Below, piece by piece: positions 27,311 to 36,734 of a stretch of DNA of 64,000 bases. The position numbers and the translations under genes are program-made. This DNA is from Stutzerimonas decontaminans (GTDB lineage Bacteria; Pseudomonadota; Gammaproteobacteria; Pseudomonadales; Pseudomonadaceae), in the NCBI RefSeq assembly GCF_000661915.1, contig NZ_CP007509.1:3117501-3181500 (forward strand), in the 5' to 3' direction. The notes below the pieces were generated by a model, which worked only from the letters and a program-made list of their open reading frames with translations, was not told the origin of the DNA and ran no database searches. Position 1 is the stretch's first letter, and each line of letters opens with the position of its first letter.

Positions 27311-27956
27311 TCATCCGCAAAACCAAGGCATCGTGATGATCGTCGATGACGTGCCCGACAACCTCGCCCTGCTCTCCGGCGCGCTCGACCAGGCCGGCTA
27401 CATGGTGCTGGTGGCGCTGGATGGCCTCAGCGCATTGGAGCGCATGCAGCGGCTGAAGCCGGACATCGTTCTGCTCGACGCCATGATGCCCGGGCTCGAC
27501 GGCTTCGATACCTGCCGCCGGATCAAGGCACAGGTCGAACTGGAGGACGTGCCGGTGCTGTTCATGACTGCCCTGACCGAAAGCGAGCACGTGCTCGCCG
27601 GCTTCGAGGCGGGCGGCATCGACTACGTGACCAAGCCGATCCACCCGGAGCAGGTGCTGGCCCGCGTCGCCGCACATCTGCGCACCGCGCGCACGCTGCA
27701 GAGCGCACGCCAAGCCAAGACGCCAGCGGATGAACGGCAGATCCAGGCCACGCTGACCGAACGGTTTCAGCTGACCGGGCGTGAAGTCGAGGTACTGCAA
27801 TGGGTGTCCCGCGGCAAGACCAACCGCGATATCGGCGACATCCTCGGACTCAGTCCGCGCACGGTGAACAAGCATCTGGAACACGTCTACGTGAAGCTCG
27901 GCGTGGAAACCCGCACAGCCGCCGCTGCCATCGCCATGTCTGCCGGCGCTCGCTGA
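27297..27956 (+). CDS. LuxR-type response regulator, partner of the permease kinase
   Basis: 219 residues. The receiver begins GIVMIVDDVPDNLALLSGAL with Asp61 in VLLDAMMPGLDGFDTCRR and ends DYVTKPIHPEQVLARVAAHL. The C-terminal helix-turn-helix is of the LuxR/NarL type: LTGREVEVLQWVSRGKTNRD and ILGLSPRTVNKHLEHVYVKL. It overlaps the kinase gene by 14 bases, so the pair is translationally coupled and almost certainly cognate. Predicted to bind the TACGTYR-N2-TGACGTA motif before urtA and fmdA (inference). Confidence 0.92.
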   Translation: MHPADHPQNQGIVMIVDDVPDNLALLSGALDQAGYMVLVALDGLSALERMQRLKPDIVLLDAMMPGLDGFDTCRRIKAQVELEDVPVLFMTALTESEHVLAGFEAGGIDYVTKPIHPEQVLARVAAHLRTARTLQSARQAKTPADERQIQATLTERFQLTGREVEVLQWVSRGKTNRDIGDILGLSPRTVNKHLEHVYVKLGVETRTAAAAIAMSAGAR

Positions 27957-28089
27957 TCGGGCGAAACGACGCCGGCAGCCCGGGAACGTTTTCAATGTGC
28001 GTCCTGTCACATAAAGGCAGATTGGCATCAGCCCATTCCGGGATGATTCGCTCGACGAGCGTGGGCCATTACCCGCAGAGGACGACAGG

Positions 28090-28323
28090 ATGTTTTCCAG
28101 CTATCTCTATGAAGCCGCACTCATCTATGGCCTGGTCTTCACTTCGGTGGGGTTCGTGCTGGGCATGTTCTACAACAACCGCAAGGTCTTCCAACTGGAA
28201 GAAAAGGTGCAGCGTCTCAAGCGCACCGTGCGGCATCTGCAGCGCAAGGTCGAGCCATCCGCCACGTCGCCGCAAGGCATTCAGCGTGGGCGCAGCAGCG
28301 CAGGGTTGAGCAGCGTCCGCTGA
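28090..28323 (+). CDS. small membrane protein, unknown function
   Basis: 77 residues. One hydrophobic segment at about 8-28 (EAALIYGLVFTSVGFVLGMF) is followed by a basic coiled-coil-like stretch (FQLEEKVQRLKRTVRHLQRKV) and a disordered tail. AGAGGACGACAGG just before the ATG is a good ribosome-binding site, which makes the gene credible. I do not recognise a family. It stands 133 bp after the response regulator and 402 bp before the MBOAT gene. Confidence 0.6.
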   Translation: MFSSYLYEAALIYGLVFTSVGFVLGMFYNNRKVFQLEEKVQRLKRTVRHLQRKVEPSATSPQGIQRGRSSAGLSSVR

Positions 28324-28725
28324 TTCGATCAGTGAAGAGATTCGACGGTTGGCTGAGCGCCGGCACGACTGTCTGCGCCTGTATTTTTGTGCCATGAAGC
28401 AAGCCACGGAACCTTTCGCGACAGATGGAAACATGCTGCGAGCCGCGGCTGGCGGGGCCTTTGTGATCTGCGACAACAAAGCGCTAAGCGGCGCAACAAA
28501 TCCTGAAACTTTTTCTTACACCTTCACGTCCGAGCCATAGGAGCTCAGGGGAAGCCGGCCAAGGGGGCCGTAACCCGAGCGAGCAACCACTGATGGACCG
28601 AGGATGTCGCGACGCCGCCCAGGATGGATTGTCGGTGGCGTGGCGCTAGGACTTAATGGATGACTCGCCCCGCCTTGCCGGCGGCCTGAGCAGCGATGCA
28701 CGTACGCTGAGCAGGGATAGGGAAG
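28324..28725. other. 402-bp gap before the MBOAT cassette
   Basis: No convincing gene. A stretch at about 28470-28530 is relatively AT-rich and could hold the promoter of the following cassette, but no clear -35/-10 pair was found. An AGGGATAGGGAAG ribosome-binding site ends the region just before 28726. Confidence 0.4.
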
Positions 28726-30264
28726 ATGCTTTTCAATTCAGTGGAATTCATCGCCGGCTTTCTTCCGGTGGTGTTGATCGGATTCTTCGTGCTGACCGGA
28801 TCGGGCCGACAGCGGCTCGCGGTGATCTGGCTGACCGTCGTCTCGTTGGTGTTCTACGGCTGGTGGAACCCCGTTTATGTACCGCTGCTGGTCGGCAGCA
28901 TGCTGGTCAACTATCTGCTCGGTGGCTACCTGCGCCGACACCCCTCACGCCTGGCCCTTGGGCTGGCAGTCGCAGCCAACGTGTTGCTGCTGGTCTACTA
29001 CAAGTACACCGGTTTCCTGCTCGGCACCCTCGACGCTGCGCTGGATCTCGGCTGCCGGGTGGAAGACATCATCCTGCCGCTGGCGATCTCCTTCTTCACC
29101 TTCCAGCAGATCGCCTATCTGGTCGATGCCCATGATGGCGTGGTGGAAGAACACGATTTCGCCAACTACTGCCTGTTCATCAGCTTCTTTCCGCAGCTGA
29201 TCGCCGGGCCGATCACTCACCATGGCGAGATGCTCGCCCAGTTCAACAACCGCAAGACCTTCCGCGCACGCGTCGACAACCTGTCGCTGGGCGCCACGGT
29301 GTTCCTGCTCGGGCTGTTTAAAAAGGTGGTGATCGCCGACACCCTGGCGCTGAAGGCCACACCGGTGTTCAGCCTGGCGGCAGAGGGCAAGATTCCGGCG
29401 TTCTACGATGCCTGGACCGGCGCGCTGACCTACACGCTGCAGATCTACTTCGACTTCTCCGGCTACAGCGACATGGCCATCGGCCTGGCGCTGCTGTTCG
29501 GCATCAGCCTGCCGGCCAACTTCAACAGCCCGTTCAAGGCGCGCAACGTCATCGACTACTGGTCGCGCTGGCACATGACGCTGACGCGCTTTCTCACCGC
29601 CTACATCTACAACCCCATCGTGCTGCGCGTGACCCGTGCCCGTATGGCTGCCGGCAAGCCGCAGCCGCGACGCGGCAAGATGACCGTCGGTACTTTCTTT
29701 GCCCTCGTCGCCTACCCGACAGTATTCACCATGTTCATCTCCGGCATCTGGCACGGTGCCGGCTGGCAATTCGTGGTGTTCGGCCTGCTGCATGGCTTCT
29801 ACCTAGTGGTGGCCCACGGCTGGCGCGCCTGGAAGGTCCGCCAGGGTTGGAAGCTGGACAGTGAGGTCTGGTGGCACAAGGTACTGGCCGTACTGCTGAC
29901 CTTTCAGTGCGTGGTGGTGGCGATGGTGTTCTTCCGCGCCGCCGACGTGCCGGCCGCGCTGGCGGTCCTCCAAGGCATGCTCGGTTTGAGCCCGGACAGT
30001 GTGCACATGGACCGCTCGGACTTCGCCTATATCGCCGCGCTGCTGGCGTTCGTCTGGGGCATGCCGAACGTGCAGCAATGGATGGGCCACTTCCGCACCG
30101 CATTGAACTTCCAGCCCCACCAACACTGGACCGAACGGCTGCTGCCGATCAGCGCCTGGCGGCCGACGGCGATCCACGGCATGGCGATTGGCGTGCTCGG
30201 TTTCTTCGCCTTGGCGATCGCCTTTTCCATGGCGCCGACCGAATTTCTCTACTTCCAGTTCTGA
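28726..30264 (+). CDS. MBOAT-family O-acyltransferase (AlgI-like)
   Basis: 512 residues, polytopic, with membrane-bound O-acyltransferase hallmarks: MLFNSVEFIAGFLPVVLIGF at the N-terminus, LPLAISFFTFQQIAYLVD, IAGPITHHGEM, YFDFSGYSDMAIGLALLFG, NFNSPFKARNVIDYWSRWHM (in part) and the WHG motif FISGIWHGAGW with His343, plus His356 (LLHG). Relatives such as AlgI, DltB and PatA-type proteins move acyl groups across the inner membrane to extracytoplasmic acceptors. It opens a four-gene run with an FkbH-type enzyme, an acyl carrier protein and an SGNH-like protein, so the donor is probably a thioester on that carrier protein, as in DltB systems. Confidence 0.92.
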   Translation: MLFNSVEFIAGFLPVVLIGFFVLTGSGRQRLAVIWLTVVSLVFYGWWNPVYVPLLVGSMLVNYLLGGYLRRHPSRLALGLAVAANVLLLVYYKYTGFLLGTLDAALDLGCRVEDIILPLAISFFTFQQIAYLVDAHDGVVEEHDFANYCLFISFFPQLIAGPITHHGEMLAQFNNRKTFRARVDNLSLGATVFLLGLFKKVVIADTLALKATPVFSLAAEGKIPAFYDAWTGALTYTLQIYFDFSGYSDMAIGLALLFGISLPANFNSPFKARNVIDYWSRWHMTLTRFLTAYIYNPIVLRVTRARMAAGKPQPRRGKMTVGTFFALVAYPTVFTMFISGIWHGAGWQFVVFGLLHGFYLVVAHGWRAWKVRQGWKLDSEVWWHKVLAVLLTFQCVVVAMVFFRAADVPAALAVLQGMLGLSPDSVHMDRSDFAYIAALLAFVWGMPNVQQWMGHFRTALNFQPHQHWTERLLPISAWRPTAIHGMAIGVLGFFALAIAFSMAPTEFLYFQF

Positions 30265-30284
30265 CCACGACAAGGAGTCCCGGC

Positions 30285-32186
30285 ATGCAACAACTTCACT
30301 GGCTGCCGGCGCACGCGGATCTATCCGCCGCGATCGGCCAAGCCAAGCGTATCGACGATCCGTTGCAACGGCTGCACGAAGCCGCCCGGCTGGCGACCTT
30401 TCAACGGGATTTCACCCTTACCGCACGGCTGGACAAGCTGGCCGCCACCGGAATCGAACAGGATGCTGCGGCGGCACGACTGACGCCGCTGCGGGTGGCG
30501 TTGCTGTCCTCGCATACGGTCGATCACCTGCTGCCGGCCATCCGCGTGGCCGGATTGCAACGGCGGCTGGCGCTGTCGCTGCACGTCGCGCCTTACGGCA
30601 TGTACCGCCAAGCGCTGCTGGCCGACGATCCCGAACTGAACGCCTTCGCCCCGCAACTGGTGCTGCTGGCGCTGGACGCCCATGACGCACCGCTGCAACT
30701 GCCCTTGCAGGCAGGCCAGGCGGAGGTGGATGCCGCCGTGGCGGAACGCGTCGAAGAACTGCGCCTGCTCTGGCGTCGGGCCCGCGAGCGATATGCCGCG
30801 CAGGTGGTGCAGCAGACGCTGGTGCCGGTCAGCCCGCACCTGTTCGGCTCTTACGAAGCACTGGTGCCGGCTTCGCCGCGGGCAGTCATCGAACGCTTGA
30901 ATGCGGCCATCCGCGCTGCCGCCCGCGAGGATGGCGTACTGCTGCTGGACCTGGCCTGGCACGCAGCCGCTTATGGCGGCGGCTTGGGCGAGCCGGTGCG
31001 CTGGCACCAGGCCAAGCAGCTGGTCAGCCCGAACCTGGCACCGCTTTATGGCGAGCATCTGGCACGCATCGCAGCCGCCACCGCCGGCTTGTCGCGCAAA
31101 TGCCTGGTACTCGATCTGGACAACACCCTCTGGGGCGGCGTGATCGGCGATGACGGCATCGACGGCATCCACCTCGGCCAGGGCAACCCCAGCGGCGAGG
31201 CGTTTCTCGCCTTCCAGCGTTATGCCGCGCAACTGGCGCGCCGCGGGGTGATTCTGGCGGTGTGCAGCAAGAATGACCTGCACGTTGCCGAAGCCGCATT
31301 CGCGCACCCGGAGATGGCGCTCAAGCGCAGCGATATCGCGGCCTTCGTCGCCAACTGGGAAGACAAGGCCGGCAACCTGCGGCGTATCGCGAGCATGCTC
31401 GATATCGGCCTAGATAGCCTGGTATTCGTCGACGACAACCCCGCCGAGCGCGACATCGTGCGCCGCGAGCTGCCGGAAGTCGCCGTACCGGAGCTGCCCG
31501 ACGATGTCGCCGACTACCCTGCACGCATCGCCGCGGCGGGCTATTTCGAAGCCGTGTCCTTTACCTCCGATGACGCCGAGCGTGGTCGCAGCTATGCGCT
31601 GAATGCCGAACGCAAGGCCGCGCTGAACCAGGCCACGGACATGGAAGGCTACCTGCGCGGTTTGCAGATGGTCCTGCGCGTCAGCCGCATCGGTGCGGCC
31701 GAGCTGGCCCGCGCCACTCAGCTGATCAACAAGACCAACCAGTTCAACCTCACCACCCGCCGCTACACCGAAGCCGAAGTCGAGCGCATGGCCAGCGATC
31801 CGCGAACCATCGCGCTGGCGCTGCGGCTGGAAGACAAGTTCGGCGACAACGGCCTGATCAGCGTGGTACTGGTCCGTCCCGATGACGCACTGCAAGCCGA
31901 TGAGCTGCTGATCGACAGCTGGCTGATGAGCTGCCGCGTGCTGGGCCGCCAGGTCGAGTCGGCGGTGCTGGAAGTGCTGGCCGATTCGGCAGCGGCTGCC
32001 GGCTGGGGCGCACTGGTCGGCGAATACCGCCCCACCGAACGTAACGGCATGGTTGCCGAGCACTACCCGCGGCTGGGCTTCGAGCAGTGCCCTGCCCCTG
32101 CCGGGGCCTGCCCCGATGCGAGTTTCTGGCGCTACGAGCTGGCCTCGCGCGCTCCCATCCACCACCACATCCAGGTGCAAGCATGA
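30285..32186 (+). CDS. FkbH-type HAD-IIIC protein
   Basis: 633 residues. An N-terminal FkbH-associated domain (RVALLSSHTVDHLLPAIRVAG, LFGSYEALVPASPRAVIERL) precedes a HAD-IIIC core with catalytic Asp277 and Asp279 in LVLDLDNTLWGGVIGDDG, motif II AVCSKND and motif III LVFVDDNPAERDIVR, then a GNAT-like C-terminal domain (NKTNQFNLTTRRYTEAEVE, DKFGDNGLISVV, WLMSCRVLGRQVE). FkbH-type enzymes take 1,3-bisphosphoglycerate, remove phosphate and load the glyceryl unit onto a carrier protein (known from polyketide extender-unit pathways). The ATG at 30285 has AAGGAG upstream and lies 20 bp after the MBOAT stop; the open frame reaches further upstream only by overlapping MBOAT. Confidence 0.92.
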   Translation: MQQLHWLPAHADLSAAIGQAKRIDDPLQRLHEAARLATFQRDFTLTARLDKLAATGIEQDAAAARLTPLRVALLSSHTVDHLLPAIRVAGLQRRLALSLHVAPYGMYRQALLADDPELNAFAPQLVLLALDAHDAPLQLPLQAGQAEVDAAVAERVEELRLLWRRARERYAAQVVQQTLVPVSPHLFGSYEALVPASPRAVIERLNAAIRAAAREDGVLLLDLAWHAAAYGGGLGEPVRWHQAKQLVSPNLAPLYGEHLARIAAATAGLSRKCLVLDLDNTLWGGVIGDDGIDGIHLGQGNPSGEAFLAFQRYAAQLARRGVILAVCSKNDLHVAEAAFAHPEMALKRSDIAAFVANWEDKAGNLRRIASMLDIGLDSLVFVDDNPAERDIVRRELPEVAVPELPDDVADYPARIAAAGYFEAVSFTSDDAERGRSYALNAERKAALNQATDMEGYLRGLQMVLRVSRIGAAELARATQLINKTNQFNLTTRRYTEAEVERMASDPRTIALALRLEDKFGDNGLISVVLVRPDDALQADELLIDSWLMSCRVLGRQVESAVLEVLADSAAAAGWGALVGEYRPTERNGMVAEHYPRLGFEQCPAPAGACPDASFWRYELASRAPIHHHIQVQA

Positions 32187-32431
32187 ACGAAAAGGAAATT
32201 CTCCAGGCGCTGACCCAGGTCTTCCACGACGTGTTCGACGATGACGACATCGTCCTCACGCCCGAAACCACCGCCGACGACATCGATGGCTGGGACAGCC
32301 AGACCCATGTATTGCTCATCGTCGCCGCCGAGCAACGCTTCGGCATCAAGTTCCGCACCGCCGAATTGGAGTCGCTGAAGAACGTGGGCCATTTCGCCCA
32401 GCTGATCCAGACCAAACTCGGAGGTCGCTAA
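32183..32431 (+). CDS. acyl carrier protein
   Basis: 82 residues, acidic, with the phosphopantetheine attachment motif DIDGWDSQTHVLLIVAAEQ, Ser39 being the predicted attachment site (DS motif followed by Q rather than the usual L), and the helix III region FRTAELESLKNVGHFAQLI. The start overlaps the FkbH stop as ATGA, indicating tight coupling. It is the predicted recipient of the acyl unit made by the FkbH-type protein and donor to the MBOAT protein. It is distinct from a fatty-acid-synthesis ACP by context. Confidence 0.93.
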   Translation: MNEKEILQALTQVFHDVFDDDDIVLTPETTADDIDGWDSQTHVLLIVAAEQRFGIKFRTAELESLKNVGHFAQLIQTKLGGR

Positions 32432-32434
32432 GTC

Positions 32435-33499
32435 ATGAACGGATCCGTCGACACATGCCCGGCCAGCGCTGCCGGTCGGGCCGAGGCATACCAGCGGCGG
32501 GTGCGTGGCGGCTACTTGCTGGGCATGTTCGCCGGGCTGTTCGGGATGCTCGGCGGCTTTGCCGCCCTGCTCGCCTGGCTCAACCACACCGACAACCTGC
32601 CGCCACCGGCTTTCTCCAACAGCCTGTGCGTGGATGAAAAGCTGCACTTTCTGCGGCACAACCCGATCAACCAGCCAAATCTACTGGTCATCGGCTCTTC
32701 GGTCGCCTGGCGCCACGTCGATGGTGATGTGCTGATTGAACAGGCGCCGGGTGTGCGGCCGCTCAACGGTGCGTTCTGCGGCCTGCACGCAAATCAGTCG
32801 ACCTACGTCGCCAACTGGCTACTGGACCGCGAACCGACCGTACGCCAGGTGGTGATGATCGTCGATCCGCTGGATTTTGCCGGCTGCTGGAAAGTGCCGG
32901 ATGACGTGTTCAACCGCGAGCACGCGGACCAGTACGTCTATCAGCGGACCTCGCGCTGGGGCTACTACATGCGCTACTTCTCGCCGCGCTCGCTGCTGCG
33001 CAATGCCAAGACGGTCAAGGCGCAGCGGGCCAACGAGATCGAATGGGACCCGTTGGTGTTCACTCGTCACGGCGACGGGCCGCTGGAACCGCATGGCGAC
33101 CGCGGCCTGTTCTACGACAAGCCGGACCCGCTGGACGGCAGCTGCTTCGCCGCGCTCGGCAAGCTGTCGAAACGGCTGCAACAGGAGCAGCGCCAACTGC
33201 TGGTGGTCTCCACCCCGCTGCATCCACAGTGGAAGGCCAAGGTCGATGCCGACGGCAGCTTTCTTGCCCGTTTCGACGCCAAGCTAAGCGCCGCAATCGC
33301 CGGGAATGCCGGGGCGCACTATTGGAATGCCGATCGGGAATGGGTGGCTCCACGTGACGCCTTTGTCGATGCCATCCACCTGCGCTGGTCGGTGGTGCAC
33401 GGCTTTTCCGAGGCCTTGGCCGAGCAGCTGCGCGAAACGGAGCATGCGCGGCTTGGCGAATCGGTGCTGGCAGGTAGCAGAGGGTTCGGCGCCCCTTGA
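32435..33499 (+). CDS. membrane-anchored SGNH-like protein
   Basis: 354 residues. One N-terminal membrane anchor (YLLGMFAGLFGMLGGFAALLAWL) and a periplasmic domain. Two SGNH/GDSL landmarks are visible: LLVIGSSVAWRHVDGD near residue 88 (nucleophile block) and VDAIHL with Asp312 and His315 (catalytic DxxH block). This places it with AlgJ/AlgX/DltD-type proteins that accept or transfer acyl groups downstream of an MBOAT protein; I infer this role rather than seeing close similarity. It starts three bases after the acp stop and is the last gene of the cassette. Confidence 0.75.
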   Translation: MNGSVDTCPASAAGRAEAYQRRVRGGYLLGMFAGLFGMLGGFAALLAWLNHTDNLPPPAFSNSLCVDEKLHFLRHNPINQPNLLVIGSSVAWRHVDGDVLIEQAPGVRPLNGAFCGLHANQSTYVANWLLDREPTVRQVVMIVDPLDFAGCWKVPDDVFNREHADQYVYQRTSRWGYYMRYFSPRSLLRNAKTVKAQRANEIEWDPLVFTRHGDGPLEPHGDRGLFYDKPDPLDGSCFAALGKLSKRLQQEQRQLLVVSTPLHPQWKAKVDADGSFLARFDAKLSAAIAGNAGAHYWNADREWVAPRDAFVDAIHLRWSVVHGFSEALAEQLRETEHARLGESVLAGSRGFGAP

Positions 33500-33576
33500 G
33501 CTACGAGCGAACCGCCACGAACAGAGAAGGTCCGAGAAGGAACATACAAACAAGAACGTAAGCCAGGAGTCCGATC

Positions 33577-34559
33577 ATGCGTTCTCGATCCTTGCTGTGC
33601 TCGTACCTACTCGCCACATCCTTCGCCACGCCAGCCTTAAGTCAGGCCGACATCCTTTCCGTCAAGTTGGAGAACGACATCATCGCCAGGGGCAGCGATG
33701 GTCATTACAGCAATGGACTGGAAGTGATCTGGGGCTTCGCGCCGGAGCAGCAGAGCTGGATGCGGCGCTTCGCCGATCTGCTGCCTGGCTGGTCGGGCGC
33801 CGCCGTCGACAACGTGGCGTACCGTTTCGGCCATCAGATCTACACACCGGAAGAAATCGAAACCCGCAACCTGATCGACGATGACCGTCCCTATGCCGGC
33901 CTGCTGTTCGCCGGCATGTCGATGTTCTCCGATACCCAGCATGACGGCTGGCGCGCAGCCCAGAGCTTGCACCTGGATGCAGGCATTGTCGGCCCGGCTG
34001 CCGGTGGTAAAAGCTTGCAGCGTGCGGTGCACAAGATCACCAACAGCGACGAGCCCAACGGTTGGGACAACCAACTGAAGAACGAGCCCTTCCTCAACCT
34101 GGGCTATCAGCACCGCTGGTGGCTGCAGGAGCGCTTCGCCGGGCTGGAGCTGGAATACGGTCCGAGCCTGGGCTTCGCCCTCGGCAATCTCTACAGCTAC
34201 GGCTCCGCCGGGCTGGGCCTGCGCCTGGGGCAGAACCTGCAGCGCAGCTTCAGCATCCCGGCGGTGACGCCGGCACAAAGCGGTAGCCAGTTCTTCCGCC
34301 CCGGTGGCGATTTCGCCTGGTATGGCTTTGCCAACCTCGAAGGCCGCTACATGGCGCAAAACATGCTGCTCGACGGCAACACTTTTAAGGACAGCCATTC
34401 GGTCGACCGCCGCGAGTGGTCGGCGACGCCAAGCTCGGCGTGGCACTGACCTGGAGCCGCTGGCAGCTAGCGTTCGCCAATGTATGGCGCACCCGCGAAT
34501 TCCAGGGTCAGCAGGAACACGATCAGTTCGGCTCGATCACCTTGTCTACTGCGTTCTGA
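33577..34559 (+). pseudogene. LpxR-like lipid A 3'-O-deacylase, frameshifted
   Basis: An LpxR/DUF2219 outer-membrane deacylase: signal peptide MRSRSLLCSYLLATSFATPALSQAD, VKLENDIIARGSDGHYSNGLE, DDDRPYAGLLFAGMS and NLGYQHRWWLQERFAGLELEYGP (in part). The first frame stops at 34449 after SVDRREWSATPSSAWH, which is not family-like. From 34420 another frame reads VGDAKLGVALTWSRWQLAFA and ends GSITLSTAF at 34559, the expected C-terminal beta-strands. One missing G after the TGG at 34417-34419 explains this. The intact protein would be about 327 residues. The loss of the last strand would disrupt the barrel if real; a sequencing error is equally possible. Upstream AGGAG supports the start. Confidence 0.85.
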
Positions 34560-34566
34560 TGCTGCT

Positions 34567-34589
34567 CGGCGGGCGTTTGCGCCCGCCGT

Positions 34590-34590
<1 letters not shown>
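34567..34590. terminator. hairpin between convergent genes
   Basis: CGGCGGGCG-TTTG-CGCCCGCCG, a perfect 9-bp stem with a four-base loop, followed by TT. It lies between the ends of the LpxR-like gene and the sigma-54 activator gene and may stop transcription from both sides. Confidence 0.6.
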
Positions 34591-36476
<1,886 letters not shown>

Positions 36477-36664
36477 TCTTGTTGTTCTCCGCGATGTTTC
36501 GAGGCGGTTTCGCGCTCAGCATAGGCCAATCGCCCGGCCGCCGCATGCTGTGCCACGGCTGGTACAGAGTGTCACCCCCGCCGCGCCAGGGATGGCGCAG
36601 CGCAGTCCCGACCGGCCAGTCCCGATACGACTCCAGGCCAGCCACGACGCGGTGCGCCGCTTGC

Positions 36665-36680
36665 TGGCCCGCCGCTTGCT
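36665..36680 (+). promoter_or_regulatory. sigma-54 (-24/-12) promoter
   Basis: TGGCCCG-CCGC-TTGCT against the consensus TGGCACG-N4-TTGCW: one mismatch, GG and GC exactly 12 bases apart. It is 55 bp upstream of the monooxygenase start and reads toward it, and a sigma-54 activator is encoded divergently. Confidence 0.75.
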
Positions 36681-36734
36681 CTGCTGCAAAGCACGGTATC
36701 CCCGTGAATAACAACAATGACCAGGAGAACCACC

